In this document: piece by piece, positions 26,411 to 34,188 of the stretch
How the letters are laid out: each line of letters begins with the position of its first letter
Numbering within the stretch: the stretch's first letter is position 1
Assembly: GCA_022776445.1 (NCBI GenBank)
Contig: JALFHZ010000002.1
Span: 1-34,188, forward strand
Source of the DNA: Lachnospiraceae bacterium
GTDB lineage: Bacteria > Bacillota > Clostridia > Lachnospirales > Lachnospiraceae
Length of the DNA: 34,188 nucleotides
Reading direction: 5' to 3'
Notes under the pieces: model-generated
Seen by the model: the letters and a program-made list of their open reading frames with translations, nothing else
The model's database searches: none
Told to the model about the DNA's origin: nothing
Made by a program: the position numbers and the translations under genes

Positions 26411-27196
26411 CTACAGAATAACCTTCGCCGGGCACTTTGCTGCGCACTTACCGCAGTTGGTGCACTTGGAATAATCAATCACTGCAACATTATTATCCAT
26501 ATGGATTGCGTCAAACTCACACTGCTTGGTGCAAAGCGTACATGCGATACAGCCGGCATCACATTTTGCCTTGACATCCTTGCCCTTGTCATGGGAAGAA
26601 CACTGTACCAGATGCTCAGCAGAATAAGGAACCAGCTCAATCAGATGATTCGGACAGGTAGCCACGCACTTACCGCAGGCTACGCACTTTTCCTTGTCCA
26701 CAACTGCAACGCCATCTACTACGTGAATTGCATCAAATGCGCAGGCTTTCACACAGGAACCATATCCCATACATCCGTATGCGCAGGCTTTCTCACCTGC
26801 ACCCGGAACCACCGCGATTTTGGAACAGTCATCGATACCGAAATAGTTGTACTGTACTCTGGTCTTATCGCAGGTACCTTTACATTTTACAAAAGCAACT
26901 TTCTTCTCAGAGCTTCCGCTCTCAACGCCCATGATGGCTGCAATACGATCTGCAACTGCCGGACCGCCTACCGGGCAGGCATTCACTGCTGCCTTGCCGG
27001 CAGCGATCGCACTTGCCAGACCGTCACATCCCGGATAACCGCAGCCGCCGCAGTTATTGCCAGGCAGCTCAGCACGAACCAGGATCTCTTTTTCATCTAC
27101 TTCTACTTTAAACTTCTCACTGGCAACGCCCAGAAGTACACCGATTACAATACCGATTGCACCAATGATGCCTGCCGCTAAAAGCAAACCTGTCAT
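26411..27196 (-). CDS. rnfB: Rnf complex subunit B, iron-sulfur protein
   Basis: Electron-transfer subunit of the Rnf complex, 261 residues. One N-terminal membrane helix (about 3-24) anchors it. A Fe-S domain follows with NNCGGCGYPGC...CP (Cys49, 52, 57, 74), then a Cys-rich middle and ferredoxin-type clusters such as CVACGKCVATCP and CTNCGKCAAKCP, all on the cytosolic side. It probably takes electrons from reduced ferredoxin. It is the last gene of the operon, 15 bases after rnfA, with GGGAGG upstream. Confidence 0.97.
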   Translation of the reverse strand: MTGLLLAAGIIGAIGIVIGVLLGVASEKFKVEVDEKEILVRAELPGNNCGGCGYPGCDGLASAIAAGKAAVNACPVGGPAVADRIAAIMGVESGSSEKKVAFVKCKGTCDKTRVQYNYFGIDDCSKIAVVPGAGEKACAYGCMGYGSCVKACAFDAIHVVDGVAVVDKEKCVACGKCVATCPNHLIELVPYSAEHLVQCSSHDKGKDVKAKCDAGCIACTLCTKQCEFDAIHMDNNVAVIDYSKCTNCGKCAAKCPAKVIL

Positions 27197-27211
27197 ATCT
27201 TCGCTACCTCC

Positions 27212-27790
27212 CTATTTAATCAAGCCGGAAAAGCCCATGAAGGCAATTGCCATCAGACCAGAGGTAATCAGAACGATCGGAGAACCCTGGAAATTGTATG
27301 GGATATCATTGTCTTCAATGCTCTCACGGATGCTTGCCAGCAATACAATTGCAATGGTAAAACCAACAGCAGTACCCAGTCCGTTTGCAACGCTGAACAG
27401 GAAGTTATATTCTTTCTGAACGTTGGTCAATGCAGAACCCAAAACTGCACAGTTGGTCGTGATCAGCGGAAGGAATACACCCAGTGCCTGATACAGAGAC
27501 GGCATGCTTTTCTTCAGGAACATTTCAACAAACTGTACCAGAGCTGCGATGACCAGAATAAATGCGATGGTCTGCAGATAGGTAACATTCAGCGGAACCA
27601 GAACAAAGCTGTAAATCAGGCTGGTAACCGCGGATGCAAGTACGATAACGAAAATAACGGCGCCACCCATACCAATGGAGGTATCTACCTTCTTGGAAAC
27701 ACCAAGGAACGGGCAGAGTCCCTGGAACTGGCTCAGGATGATGTTGTTCACCAGAGCCGCGCCTACGATTACTAAAATTAACTCTTTCAT
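27212..27790 (-). CDS. rnfA: Rnf complex subunit A, membrane protein
   Basis: Polytopic subunit of 192 residues with about six helices. Two conserved cysteines, Cys26 (GLCPFLG) and Cys114 (TNCAVLG), match those that, with their RnfE counterparts, hold a membrane-embedded iron-sulfur centre in Rnf/Nqr complexes. It has inverse topology to RnfE. The ATG follows AGGAGGGG. Order and spacing are tight within the operon. Confidence 0.97.
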   Translation of the reverse strand: MKELILVIVGAALVNNIILSQFQGLCPFLGVSKKVDTSIGMGGAVIFVIVLASAVTSLIYSFVLVPLNVTYLQTIAFILVIAALVQFVEMFLKKSMPSLYQALGVFLPLITTNCAVLGSALTNVQKEYNFLFSVANGLGTAVGFTIAIVLLASIRESIEDNDIPYNFQGSPIVLITSGLMAIAFMGFSGLIK

Positions 27791-27804
27791 TTACACGGCC
27801 CCTC

Positions 27805-28596
27805 CTATTCGTCTTTCTTTTCCATCTTAGCTTTCATCTCGGCTTCTTTCTTCGCCAGAGCAGCTTTCTTTGCTGCAAGCGCTTCCTCTTCTGCCTGAAT
27901 TCTAAGGGTCTCAAGTGTGGTGTGGTTTGCCATACATGCAGAACCGGTGCAGTTCATGCAATTACCGCCGCAAGCCAGCTTGGACTGAGGAACAGAGCCG
28001 TTGGTTGCTGATGGAGCTTTGAATTTGTTCTGCAGTGCAGTCAGACCAGCCAGTACAAAGAATGCACCCGGTGCCAGACCAAAGATGGTGATGCGGAAAT
28101 CTTCCGGAATAAACTCCATACCGAACACAGAACCTGCGCCCAGGATCTCACGGAAAATTGCGATGCAGGTCAGACCTACGGTAAAACCAAGGCCCATACC
28201 AATACCATCGAATGCAGATTCAACCGGACCATTCTTTGCTGCATATGCCTCAGCACGGCCCAGGATGATACAGTTAACAACGATCAGCGGGATAAAAATA
28301 CCCAGAGAGTTGTACAGGCTCGGAACATATGCCTGCAGCAGCAGCTGAACGATGGTAACCAGAGATGCTACGATAACAATGTATGCCGGAATACGTACAC
28401 GATCCGGAATAATCTTACGCAGCATGGAAATAATCAGGTTGGAAAACACCAGAACTGCCGTCGTGGACAGGCCCATGCCGACACCGTTGATTGCAGTGGT
28501 TGTAACTGCCAGCGTCGGACACATACCTAACATCAGGACGAAGGTTGGGTTTTCTTTAATAATACCGTTATATAAACGTTCGATACATTTGTTCAT
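27805..28596 (-). CDS. rnfE: Rnf complex subunit E, with cysteine-rich charged C-terminal extension
   Basis: Polytopic partner of RnfA, 263 residues; the family is usually near 200-235. Membrane core about 1-190 with conserved Cys26 (LGMCPTLA) and Cys109 (VNCIILG). The C terminus is unusual: a cysteine cluster CGGNCMNCTGSAC (209, 213, 216, 221) and then a charged, Ala/Lys/Glu-rich helix (about 226-263) that looks like a coiled coil. The extension would face the cytosol. The start ATG (28594-28596) is 8 bases after AGGAGG; a GTG three codons upstream overlaps that site. Confidence 0.95.
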   Translation of the reverse strand: MNKCIERLYNGIIKENPTFVLMLGMCPTLAVTTTAINGVGMGLSTTAVLVFSNLIISMLRKIIPDRVRIPAYIVIVASLVTIVQLLLQAYVPSLYNSLGIFIPLIVVNCIILGRAEAYAAKNGPVESAFDGIGMGLGFTVGLTCIAIFREILGAGSVFGMEFIPEDFRITIFGLAPGAFFVLAGLTALQNKFKAPSATNGSVPQSKLACGGNCMNCTGSACMANHTTLETLRIQAEEEALAAKKAALAKKEAEMKAKMEKKDE

Positions 28597-28608
28597 GCTT
28601 CCCACCTC

Positions 28609-29220
28609 CTACTGTGCCAGGCAGTTCTTTACGAAATAAACTGCCGCATTGACTGCACCGGTAACTGCATTTGAAGTAATCGTTGCACCACCGATTGCGT
28701 CGATTTCATTATCTGCAGACGCACCGCTCTTCGTTACCACAAATGCATCCACATTCTTGCCTGCATACTGAGCCTTCCATTCCGGCTTAGTAGCGTTCAT
28801 ACCAAGACCTGCAGTCTCGCCGATGGTCAGGAATTCAATACCGTTAACCGTTCCGTCTGCCAGAATACCAACAGAAACAGTGATTGCGCCGCCGTAACCA
28901 TCCTTGGAAGTAGAGGTCACTACATAACCCACCTGTGCGCCGGAAGCATCCGTTGCCGTTACAGCCTCATCAACAGTCACATTGCCGTAACCCAGACCGG
29001 ATACCTCAGCATTGCCTGCTGCCAGAGCTTCCTCCATGCCGGCTCCGTCGAAGCTTGCTGCCTCCGGAAGTACCGTACGGTAAGCAGCCTCTTTTGCTGC
29101 CAGATTTGCCGCCGCAATCGGAGCCTCTGTTGCTCCGTATACACCGCCCAGACATGCACCTGCAACCAGGGTGATTGCAAACAGGATCAGGGCATCTTTC
29201 ATAAATCCGCCTTTACTCAT
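28609..29220 (-). CDS. rnfG: Rnf complex subunit G, FMN-binding
   Basis: Extracytoplasmic flavoprotein subunit, 203 residues, with one N-terminal membrane helix (about 8-28) and a FMN_bind domain. FMN is expected on Thr180 in IDAIGGATITSNAV; the common form is SGAT, here GGAT. The start overlaps the rnfD stop (ATGA), with AAGGAGG 10 bases upstream. Confidence 0.96.
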   Translation of the reverse strand: MSKGGFMKDALILFAITLVAGACLGGVYGATEAPIAAANLAAKEAAYRTVLPEAASFDGAGMEEALAAGNAEVSGLGYGNVTVDEAVTATDASGAQVGYVVTSTSKDGYGGAITVSVGILADGTVNGIEFLTIGETAGLGMNATKPEWKAQYAGKNVDAFVVTKSGASADNEIDAIGGATITSNAVTGAVNAAVYFVKNCLAQ

Positions 29221-30143
29221 GACTTCTTGCCCTCCTTTCCAAATGCTACCGGAAGGGTAAATCTTTCAATCAGCGGAACCAGCAGGTTGCTGATGATGAT
29301 TGCATAAGAAACACCCTCTGCAGAACCGCCGAACATACGGAACAGTCCGGTCAGTACACCCAGCAGAATACCAAACACAATCTGTCCCTTTGGAGTGATC
29401 GGGCTGGTAACATAGTCTGTTGCCATGAAGAATGCACCGAAGATCAGACCGCCGCCGCAGATATGAGCCAGCGTATAGTTGATATCAAAGCCACCGAAAA
29501 TAAGTGTAAACACAGCTACGGTTGCGATATATGTAACCGGAATCCGCAGCGTAATTACTTTCTTAAATACCAGATAAGCCGCACCGATCAGAAGGGCAAT
29601 GACGGAAACCTCACCGATGGTTCCCGGAATCTTACCGATGAACATAGCAGCCAGATCTACCTCGCCGCCGTTCTTCAGTACTGCCAGCGGAGTTGCACCG
29701 GTCCAGCCGTCCAGGGTGAAGTTGGACATCTTGCCGGCAAAGGAAATCAGCAGGAAGCATCTTGCTGCCAGAGCCGGGTTCATGAAGTTCTGTCCAAGTC
29801 CGCCATACAGCTGCTTTACAACTACAATCGCAAACACACCACCCAGCATCGGAATCCACAGCGGGATGCTTGCCGGACAGTTCAGTGCCAGAATCATACC
29901 GGTAACCACTGCACTCAGATCACAAATCGTGATCGGTTTCTTTGTAACCTTTTCGAATACATATTCACTCAGCACGCAGGCAACAACCGTAGCGATCAGT
30001 ACCAGCAGTGCGTTGATGCCAAACTGTACAACACCGAACGCAGTTGCCGGCAGCATAGCGATGCAGACATCCAGCATAATGCTCTGGGTGGTCTCTTTGC
30101 TCCGTACGTGCGGGGATGATGAAACATTTAATAATTTACCCAT
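29217..30143 (-). CDS. rnfD: Rnf complex subunit D, membrane FMN-binding
   Basis: Polytopic subunit, 308 residues, with a second expected covalent FMN on Thr151 in DGWTGATPLAV. Characteristic segments are GGLGQNFMNPALAARCFLL and DYVTSPITPKGQ. The ATG is 9-10 bases after AGGAGGGG, and the rnfC stop codon overlaps that ribosome site, so translation is probably coupled. Confidence 0.97.
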   Translation of the reverse strand: MGKLLNVSSSPHVRSKETTQSIMLDVCIAMLPATAFGVVQFGINALLVLIATVVACVLSEYVFEKVTKKPITICDLSAVVTGMILALNCPASIPLWIPMLGGVFAIVVVKQLYGGLGQNFMNPALAARCFLLISFAGKMSNFTLDGWTGATPLAVLKNGGEVDLAAMFIGKIPGTIGEVSVIALLIGAAYLVFKKVITLRIPVTYIATVAVFTLIFGGFDINYTLAHICGGGLIFGAFFMATDYVTSPITPKGQIVFGILLGVLTGLFRMFGGSAEGVSYAIIISNLLVPLIERFTLPVAFGKEGKKS

Positions 30144-30157
30144 GACTTACTCCCCTC

Positions 30158-31483
30158 CTACGCTTTCTTTCTCCGGTTAGCCATAACCAGTTTTCTCATA
30201 TCCTTGAATGCCTGGGTCAGAGGTCTCTTAGCCGGGCAGACATAGGTACAGCTTCCGCATTCCATACATTCCATACCGTTTAATTTCTCAAACTCCTCAC
30301 AGTCTCTCTTCAGAGCAGCCTTCATCATCATAACCGGTACAATGTGGCTTGGGCATGCGCTCACGCACTTACCGCAGCGGATGCACGGAGTCTCCTCATT
30401 AGCCGCAACTTCATCCTTGGTCAGACAAAGCAATGCGGAGTTGGTCTTGGTAATCGGGATGTTCAGGTCGAACATCGCCATGCCCATCATAGGACCTCCG
30501 GCAATGACTTTCTCCGGCTCACTCTTGAAGCCGCCTGCCGCATCAATCAGCTCCTGCATATTGGTACCGATCTTGACATTGAAGTTGCGCGGATCGACGA
30601 TCGCATCACCGGTCACAGTTACGATTCTTCTCATCAGAGGAGTGGTCTTGCAGACAGCCATGTAAATTGCAATCACCGTATCGATATTGTCTACGATACA
30701 GCCTGCATCAGCTGGAAGCATGGAGGAATTGACCTTTCTACCGGTGATCGCGTTGATCAGGGAACGCTCACCGCCCTGCGGATACTTGGTCAGCAGCTCA
30801 CACACTTCGATACGAGGCTCGTCCTTCACCATTTCTTTCAGCTTTTTGATCGCTTCCGGCTTGTTGTTCTCAATACCGATCACGCCCTTCGCCTTATCAA
30901 ACAGCTGAAGAATCACCTTCAGACCGCCGACAATCTTCTCCGGCTCTTCCATCATCATGCGATAGTCGGAAGTCAGATACGGCTCACACTCCGCACCATT
31001 GACCAGAATGTAATCAATCGCATTCTCATCCTTCGGAGTTAATTTTACATGTGTCGGGAATCCTGCACCACCCAGACCTACGATTCCGGCCTCTTTGACA
31101 ATTGCTCGGATTTCTTCCTTGGAGAGTGTTGCCGGATCACGATCTGCTCCCAGACCTTCTACTGTCGTATACTCTCCGTCGTTTTCAACGATAATGGAGT
31201 TTGCCATTGTGCCGTTGGCAACCCGTCTTGGCTCAATCGCCTTTACTGTTCCGGATACAGAACAGATAACATTAGCAGAAATGAAGCCGCTCGCTTCGCC
31301 AATTTTCTGGCCTGCCAGAACCTTGTCACCTTTCTTCACCAGTGGTGTAGCAGGTGCGCCGATATGCTGAGACATCGGATAAACCATCTCACCCTTCGGC
31401 ATCAGGATCTGTACCGGCTTGTTCTCGGACAGTTCTTTTCCCTCATAAGGATGAACGCCGCCTTTAAATGTAGCCAATCCCAT
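30158..31483 (-). CDS. rnfC: Rnf complex subunit C, NADH-binding iron-sulfur protein
   Basis: Cytosolic subunit that reduces NAD+, 441 residues, with the family N terminus ATFKGGVHPYEGKELS, the nucleotide/FMN-binding fold (VGLGGAGFPTHVKL) and two 4Fe-4S motifs: CIRCGKCVSACP (Cys367, 370, 373, 377) and CMECGSCTYVCP (406, 409, 412, 416). It is the first gene of rnfCDGEAB, the clostridial order. The complex couples ferredoxin oxidation by NAD+ to Na+ or H+ export; which ion is not decided here. A promoter lies at 31552-31580. Confidence 0.97.
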   Translation of the reverse strand: MGLATFKGGVHPYEGKELSENKPVQILMPKGEMVYPMSQHIGAPATPLVKKGDKVLAGQKIGEASGFISANVICSVSGTVKAIEPRRVANGTMANSIIVENDGEYTTVEGLGADRDPATLSKEEIRAIVKEAGIVGLGGAGFPTHVKLTPKDENAIDYILVNGAECEPYLTSDYRMMMEEPEKIVGGLKVILQLFDKAKGVIGIENNKPEAIKKLKEMVKDEPRIEVCELLTKYPQGGERSLINAITGRKVNSSMLPADAGCIVDNIDTVIAIYMAVCKTTPLMRRIVTVTGDAIVDPRNFNVKIGTNMQELIDAAGGFKSEPEKVIAGGPMMGMAMFDLNIPITKTNSALLCLTKDEVAANEETPCIRCGKCVSACPSHIVPVMMMKAALKRDCEEFEKLNGMECMECGSCTYVCPAKRPLTQAFKDMRKLVMANRRKKA

Positions 31484-31551
31484 GAACCTTTACCCTCTTT
31501 CTATACATTTTATACTTCTCTCGACAAAACACGGGCTTTGTCATCGGTATT

Positions 31552-31580
31552 AGTATAACACAATTCAAAAGCTGATACAA
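31552..31580 (-). promoter_or_regulatory. rnf operon promoter
   Basis: Minus strand: -35 TTGTAT (31575-31580), 17-base spacer, -10 TATACT (31552-31557). The leader is about 60 bases and begins with a small hairpin (GACAAA at 31523-31528 with TTTGTC at 31537-31542). Confidence 0.5.
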
Positions 31581-31625
31581 TTGCAAATTACATATTGTAT
31601 ACAGTATAACGATTGGATTTTTTTC

Positions 31626-31663
31626 AAAAATACGCCCAAAATTACAGTTTTGGGCGTATTTTT
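31626..31663. terminator. Perfect bidirectional terminator between dnaJ and rnfC
   Basis: Sixteen-base arms (31626-31641, 31648-31663) pair perfectly around a 6-base loop. T-runs end both sides. It would insulate rnf from dnaJ read-through on the minus strand. Confidence 0.8.
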
Positions 31664-31772
31664 CTGTTAATAAAAAAACGAGATTTTTTTTCCTTGTTTT
31701 TGTAAAAAAACAATCTGATTTTACAGATAAATTTTTGCAGGAAAATCTCTGCATCAAAAGGGAAACAAAAGA
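31664..31772. other. AT-rich gap between two terminators, no gene seen
   Basis: The whole intergenic stretch 31484-31885 holds the rnf promoter, two terminators and this AT-rich part. Short frames across it have no ribosome site or recognisable protein. Runs of A and T dominate. Confidence 0.5.
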
Positions 31773-31798
31773 AATGCAGCCACATAACGGGCTGCATT
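31773..31798 (-). terminator. dnaJ operon terminator
   Basis: Nine-base perfect arms (AATGCAGCC / GGCTGCATT) with an 8-base loop, followed on the minus strand by TTCTTTTGTTT. It lies about 90 bases past the dnaJ stop. Confidence 0.65.
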
Positions 31799-31885
31799 AG
31801 CTTGTGAAAAAATTATTCAATTATCGGCATTTTTCTTGCCAAACGCCTTTTTATTGTTTTTTCTTATGAGTATTTATAAGTTTTC

Positions 31886-33037
31886 TTATTTGCTGAAAAA
31901 TCCTTTTTTCTTATGCTTTTCTCCGCCTTCCGGCTCTTCCCCGCGCATCACTGCGTCGAATCTGCGCAGAGCCTCTCTCTGTGCCTCAGTCATGCGTTCC
32001 GGAACCTGTACAACCAGTGTCACATAATGATCACCGCGCACATTACGGTTTCTCAGAGACGGAACACCTTTGCCGCGCAGGCGTACTCTGGTATCGGTCT
32101 GAGTACCGGCCTTTACCTCATACTCTACTTCACCGTCAACCGTCTTGATACGGATCGGACCACCCAGTGCAGCCGTAGCAAAAGAGATCGGAACTGTGGA
32201 ATAAATGCTGGTATCCTGACGCTTGAATACCGGATGCTGGGATACTGCAACCTCAACCAGCAGATCTCCGCGCTCGCCGCCATTCGTACCGGGTTCTCCT
32301 CCTCCCGGCTGACGAATCGCCTGGCCATTGTCAATACCGGCAGGAATTGAAACCTTGAATTTTTTCTTTCTGGTGATATAGCCGGTGCCGTAGCAATCCG
32401 CACATTTTTCACGGATCACCTTGCCCTTGCCGCCGCACTCCGGACAGGTCTGAACATTCTGCACCTGACCAAAGAAGGACTGCTGCGTGTACATGATCTT
32501 GCCTTTACCATTACATTTCGGACAGGTCTCCGGAGAAGTGCCTGCCTTCGCTCCGGTACCATGGCACGTTCCGCACTCTTCTTTGAAATTGATCTCAATT
32601 TCCTTCTCGCATCCGAATACCGCTTCTTCAAAGGTAATACGGATCGCGGTTCTCACATTTGCTCCGCGCATCGGGCCCTGATACTGACTGCTGCGGCTTC
32701 TGCCTCCGCCAAAAATATCTCCGAATATGTCTCCGAATATATCTCCCATATCTGCGCCGTTGAAATCAAAGCCGCCGAATCCGCCGGCTCCGCCGCCAGC
32801 ACCGCCTTCAAAGGCTGCATGGCCGAACTGATCATACTGGCGTCTCTTCTCCGGATCACTTAAGACACTGTACGCCTCGGATGCCTCCTTAAATTTCTGT
32901 TCTGCCTCTTTATCCCCCGGATTGCTGTCCGGATGATACTTCTTGGCGAGACTGCGGTATGCTTTTTTCAGTGCGGCGTCATCTGCATCTTTCGCAACTC
33001 CTAAGACTTCATAATAATCTCTTTTACTCTCCGCCAT
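31886..33037 (-). CDS. dnaJ: Chaperone protein DnaJ
   Basis: Hsp40 co-chaperone that stimulates DnaK ATPase, 383 residues. J domain with HPD ([13 protein letters not shown]) near residues 30-45, a glycine/phenylalanine-rich linker ([15 protein letters not shown]), four zinc-finger CxxCxGxG repeats ([32 protein letters not shown]) and the C-terminal substrate-binding domain. The ATG at 33035-33037 has AAAGGGA upstream; a GTG six codons earlier is less likely. It is downstream of dnaK in the usual order. Confidence 0.98.
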   Translation of the reverse strand: MAESKRDYYEVLGVAKDADDAALKKAYRSLAKKYHPDSNPGDKEAEQKFKEASEAYSVLSDPEKRRQYDQFGHAAFEGGAGGGAGGFGGFDFNGADMGDIFGDIFGDIFGGGRSRSSQYQGPMRGANVRTAIRITFEEAVFGCEKEIEINFKEECGTCHGTGAKAGTSPETCPKCNGKGKIMYTQQSFFGQVQNVQTCPECGGKGKVIREKCADCYGTGYITRKKKFKVSIPAGIDNGQAIRQPGGGEPGTNGGERGDLLVEVAVSQHPVFKRQDTSIYSTVPISFATAALGGPIRIKTVDGEVEYEVKAGTQTDTRVRLRGKGVPSLRNRNVRGDHYVTLVVQVPERMTEAQREALRRFDAVMRGEEPEGGEKHKKKGFFSK

Positions 33038-33063
33038 GACTGGTTCCCTTTCCACGCCGAAAT

Positions 33064-33112
33064 GGCTGTCGCTCTCCCCGGGCAGCGTCGCTGCCCGAAG
33101 ATTGCGCCAGCC
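33064..33112 (-). other. Hairpin between dnaK and dnaJ
   Basis: Inner perfect stem CGGGCAGCG/CGCTGCCCG (33079-33097) inside outer arms GGCTGTCGC / GCGCCAGCC (33064-33072, 33104-33112) with one mismatch. No U-tract, so it is probably not a terminator; it may protect or process the mRNA (inference). Confidence 0.6.
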
Positions 33113-33134
33113 TTCCGCTGTTATCTTCTAATTT

Positions 33135-34188
33135 TTAGACTTCCTTAAAATCTCCATCGATGACATCATCATCTGCCTTGCCGGTGGAAGCGCTGCCTGC
33201 TGCACCGCTCATATCCGGGCCTGCACCCTGAGCACCTGCACCTGCTGCCTGTGATGCCTCATAAACCTTTGCGAACAGTGCCTGAGCACTCTTCATCAGT
33301 TTTTCCTTGCCGGCCTTGATATCCTCAACCTGCGCATCCGTCATCTGATCGATCGGAGCACGGTTAATTGCCTCTTTCAGTGCTGCCAGGTCAGCCTCAA
33401 CTGCAGACTTGTCAGAAGCAGCGATCTTATCGCCAACCTCTTCCAGAGCCTTCTCAGTCTGGAATACCATGGAGTCTGCATCATTTCTTGCGTCGATGCC
33501 CTCTTTCTTCTTCTTATCCTGAGCTTCAAACTCAGCAGCTTCCTTCACTGCCTTCTCGATATCTGCATCAGACATGTTGGAGCCGGAAGTAATCGTAATA
33601 TGCTGTTCCTTACCGGTACCCAGATCCTTCGCGGATACATTTACAATACCGTTTGCATCAATATCAAAGGTAACCTCAATCTGCGGAACACCTCTTCTTG
33701 CCGGCGGGATACCATCCAGGCGGAACTGTCCGAGGGTCTTGTTGTCGCGGGCAAACTCACGCTCACCCTGTACCACGTGGATATCTACTGCGGTCTGGTT
33801 GTCAGCTGCGGTAGAGAAGATCTGGCTCTTCTTGGTCGGGATAGTCGTATTTCTCTCAATCAGTCTGGTTGCAATGCCGCCCATGGTCTCAATGGACAGA
33901 GACAGAGGAGTAACATCCAGCAGAAGGATATCCCCTGCGCCTGCATCACCAGCCAGCTTACCGCCCTGGATTGCAGCACCGATTGCCACACACTCATCCG
34001 GGTTCAGAGACTTGTTCGGCTCCTTGCCGGTCAGGGATTTTACTTTATCCTGTGCTGCCAGCATACGGGTGGAACCGCCTACTAACAGTACCTTGCCCAG
34101 TTCGCTGGTGGTCACACCGCCGTCTCTCAGTGCATTCTGTACCGGAACAGCAGTCTTTTCGATCAGGTCATGGGTCAGTTCATCGAAC
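33135..34188 (-). CDS. dnaK: Chaperone protein DnaK (Hsp70), C-terminal part
   Basis: The reading frame is open to the right edge, so the N-terminal ATPase half is missing; about 351 codons are present. Seen are the end of the nucleotide-binding domain ([10 protein letters not shown]), [15 protein letters not shown], the linker [17 protein letters not shown], the substrate-binding domain ([18 protein letters not shown]) and the disordered tail ending [12 protein letters not shown]. It is upstream of dnaJ in the stress operon; hrcA and grpE, if present, lie beyond the window. Confidence 0.98.
   Translation of the reverse strand, partial: FDELTHDLIEKTAVPVQNALRDGGVTTSELGKVLLVGGSTRMLAAQDKVKSLTGKEPNKSLNPDECVAIGAAIQGGKLAGDAGAGDILLLDVTPLSLSIETMGGIATRLIERNTTIPTKKSQIFSTAADNQTAVDIHVVQGEREFARDNKTLGQFRLDGIPPARRGVPQIEVTFDIDANGIVNVSAKDLGTGKEQHITITSGSNMSDADIEKAVKEAAEFEAQDKKKKEGIDARNDADSMVFQTEKALEEVGDKIAASDKSAVEADLAALKEAINRAPIDQMTDAQVEDIKAGKEKLMKSAQALFAKVYEASQAAGAGAQGAGPDMSGAAGSASTGKADDDVIDGDFKEV

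Noticed and set aside
26309-27181. 290-residue plus-strand open frame with many Cys
   Set aside because: It mirrors the Cys-rich rnfB gene; the composition comes from the opposite strand.
31464-31757. 97-residue minus-strand frame before rnfC
   Set aside because: It crosses the rnf promoter and a terminator, and is AT-rich with no ribosome site.

Overview
This window looks like chromosomal DNA of a gut-type Gram-positive anaerobe in the Clostridia, most likely a Lachnospiraceae relative. That rests on moderate GC, strong AGGAGG-type ribosome sites, a six-gene Rnf operon in the clostridial order C-D-G-E-A-B, several PTS operons, a lipoprotein-anchored sugar-binding protein, and the dnaK-dnaJ, uvrB and feoAB genes. 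The genus is inference. Almost every gene is on the minus strand; the exceptions are a threonine aldolase gene and a pair of RpiR-type regulator genes.

Layout, left to right. (1) 1-2320: the feoA-feoB ferrous iron uptake operon. feoB runs off the left edge, and a compact promoter / Fur-like box / terminator palindrome sits upstream. (2) 2329-5830: uvrB and a sodium:neurotransmitter-symporter-family transporter. (3) 5885-7677: a secreted, membrane-anchored flavoprotein with three putative FMN attachment motifs and a 195-residue tandem duplication, behind its own promoter. (4) 7750-14788: a six-gene operon that reads, in transcription order, sugar-binding lipoprotein, histidine kinase, LuxR-type response regulator, second sugar-binding protein, Cof-type HAD phosphatase, and a mannose-6-phosphate isomerase fused to a ROK sugar kinase. 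It has binding proteins but no ABC permease or ATPase, so it looks like a sugar-sensing system. (5) 14905-17864: a mannose-family PTS operon (IIA, IIB, IIC, IID and a small two-helix protein). (6) 18018-21640: a threonine aldolase (+), and a secreted transglutaminase-like protein and MATE exporter (-). (7) 21612-26285: two overlapping RpiR regulators convergent with an alpha-glucoside PTS IICB and a GH4 6-phospho-alpha-glucosidase. (8) 26366-31580: the rnfCDGEAB operon for Na+/H+-pumping ferredoxin:NAD oxidoreductase. (9) 31626-34188: stacked terminators, dnaJ, and the 3' part of dnaK.

How the genes work together. Two PTS routes, one mannose-type and one alpha-glucoside-type, bring in phosphorylated sugars. 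The ManA-ROK fusion and the GH4 enzyme would feed these into glycolysis, and Rnf would couple the reduced ferredoxin from fermentation to an ion gradient. The most novel-looking items are the permease-less sugar-sensing operon with its ManA-ROK fusion, the triple-FMN-motif protein, and a nearly identical promoter element shared by the threonine aldolase gene and the RpiR pair. No tRNA, rRNA, CRISPR array, insertion sequence or phage gene was seen.
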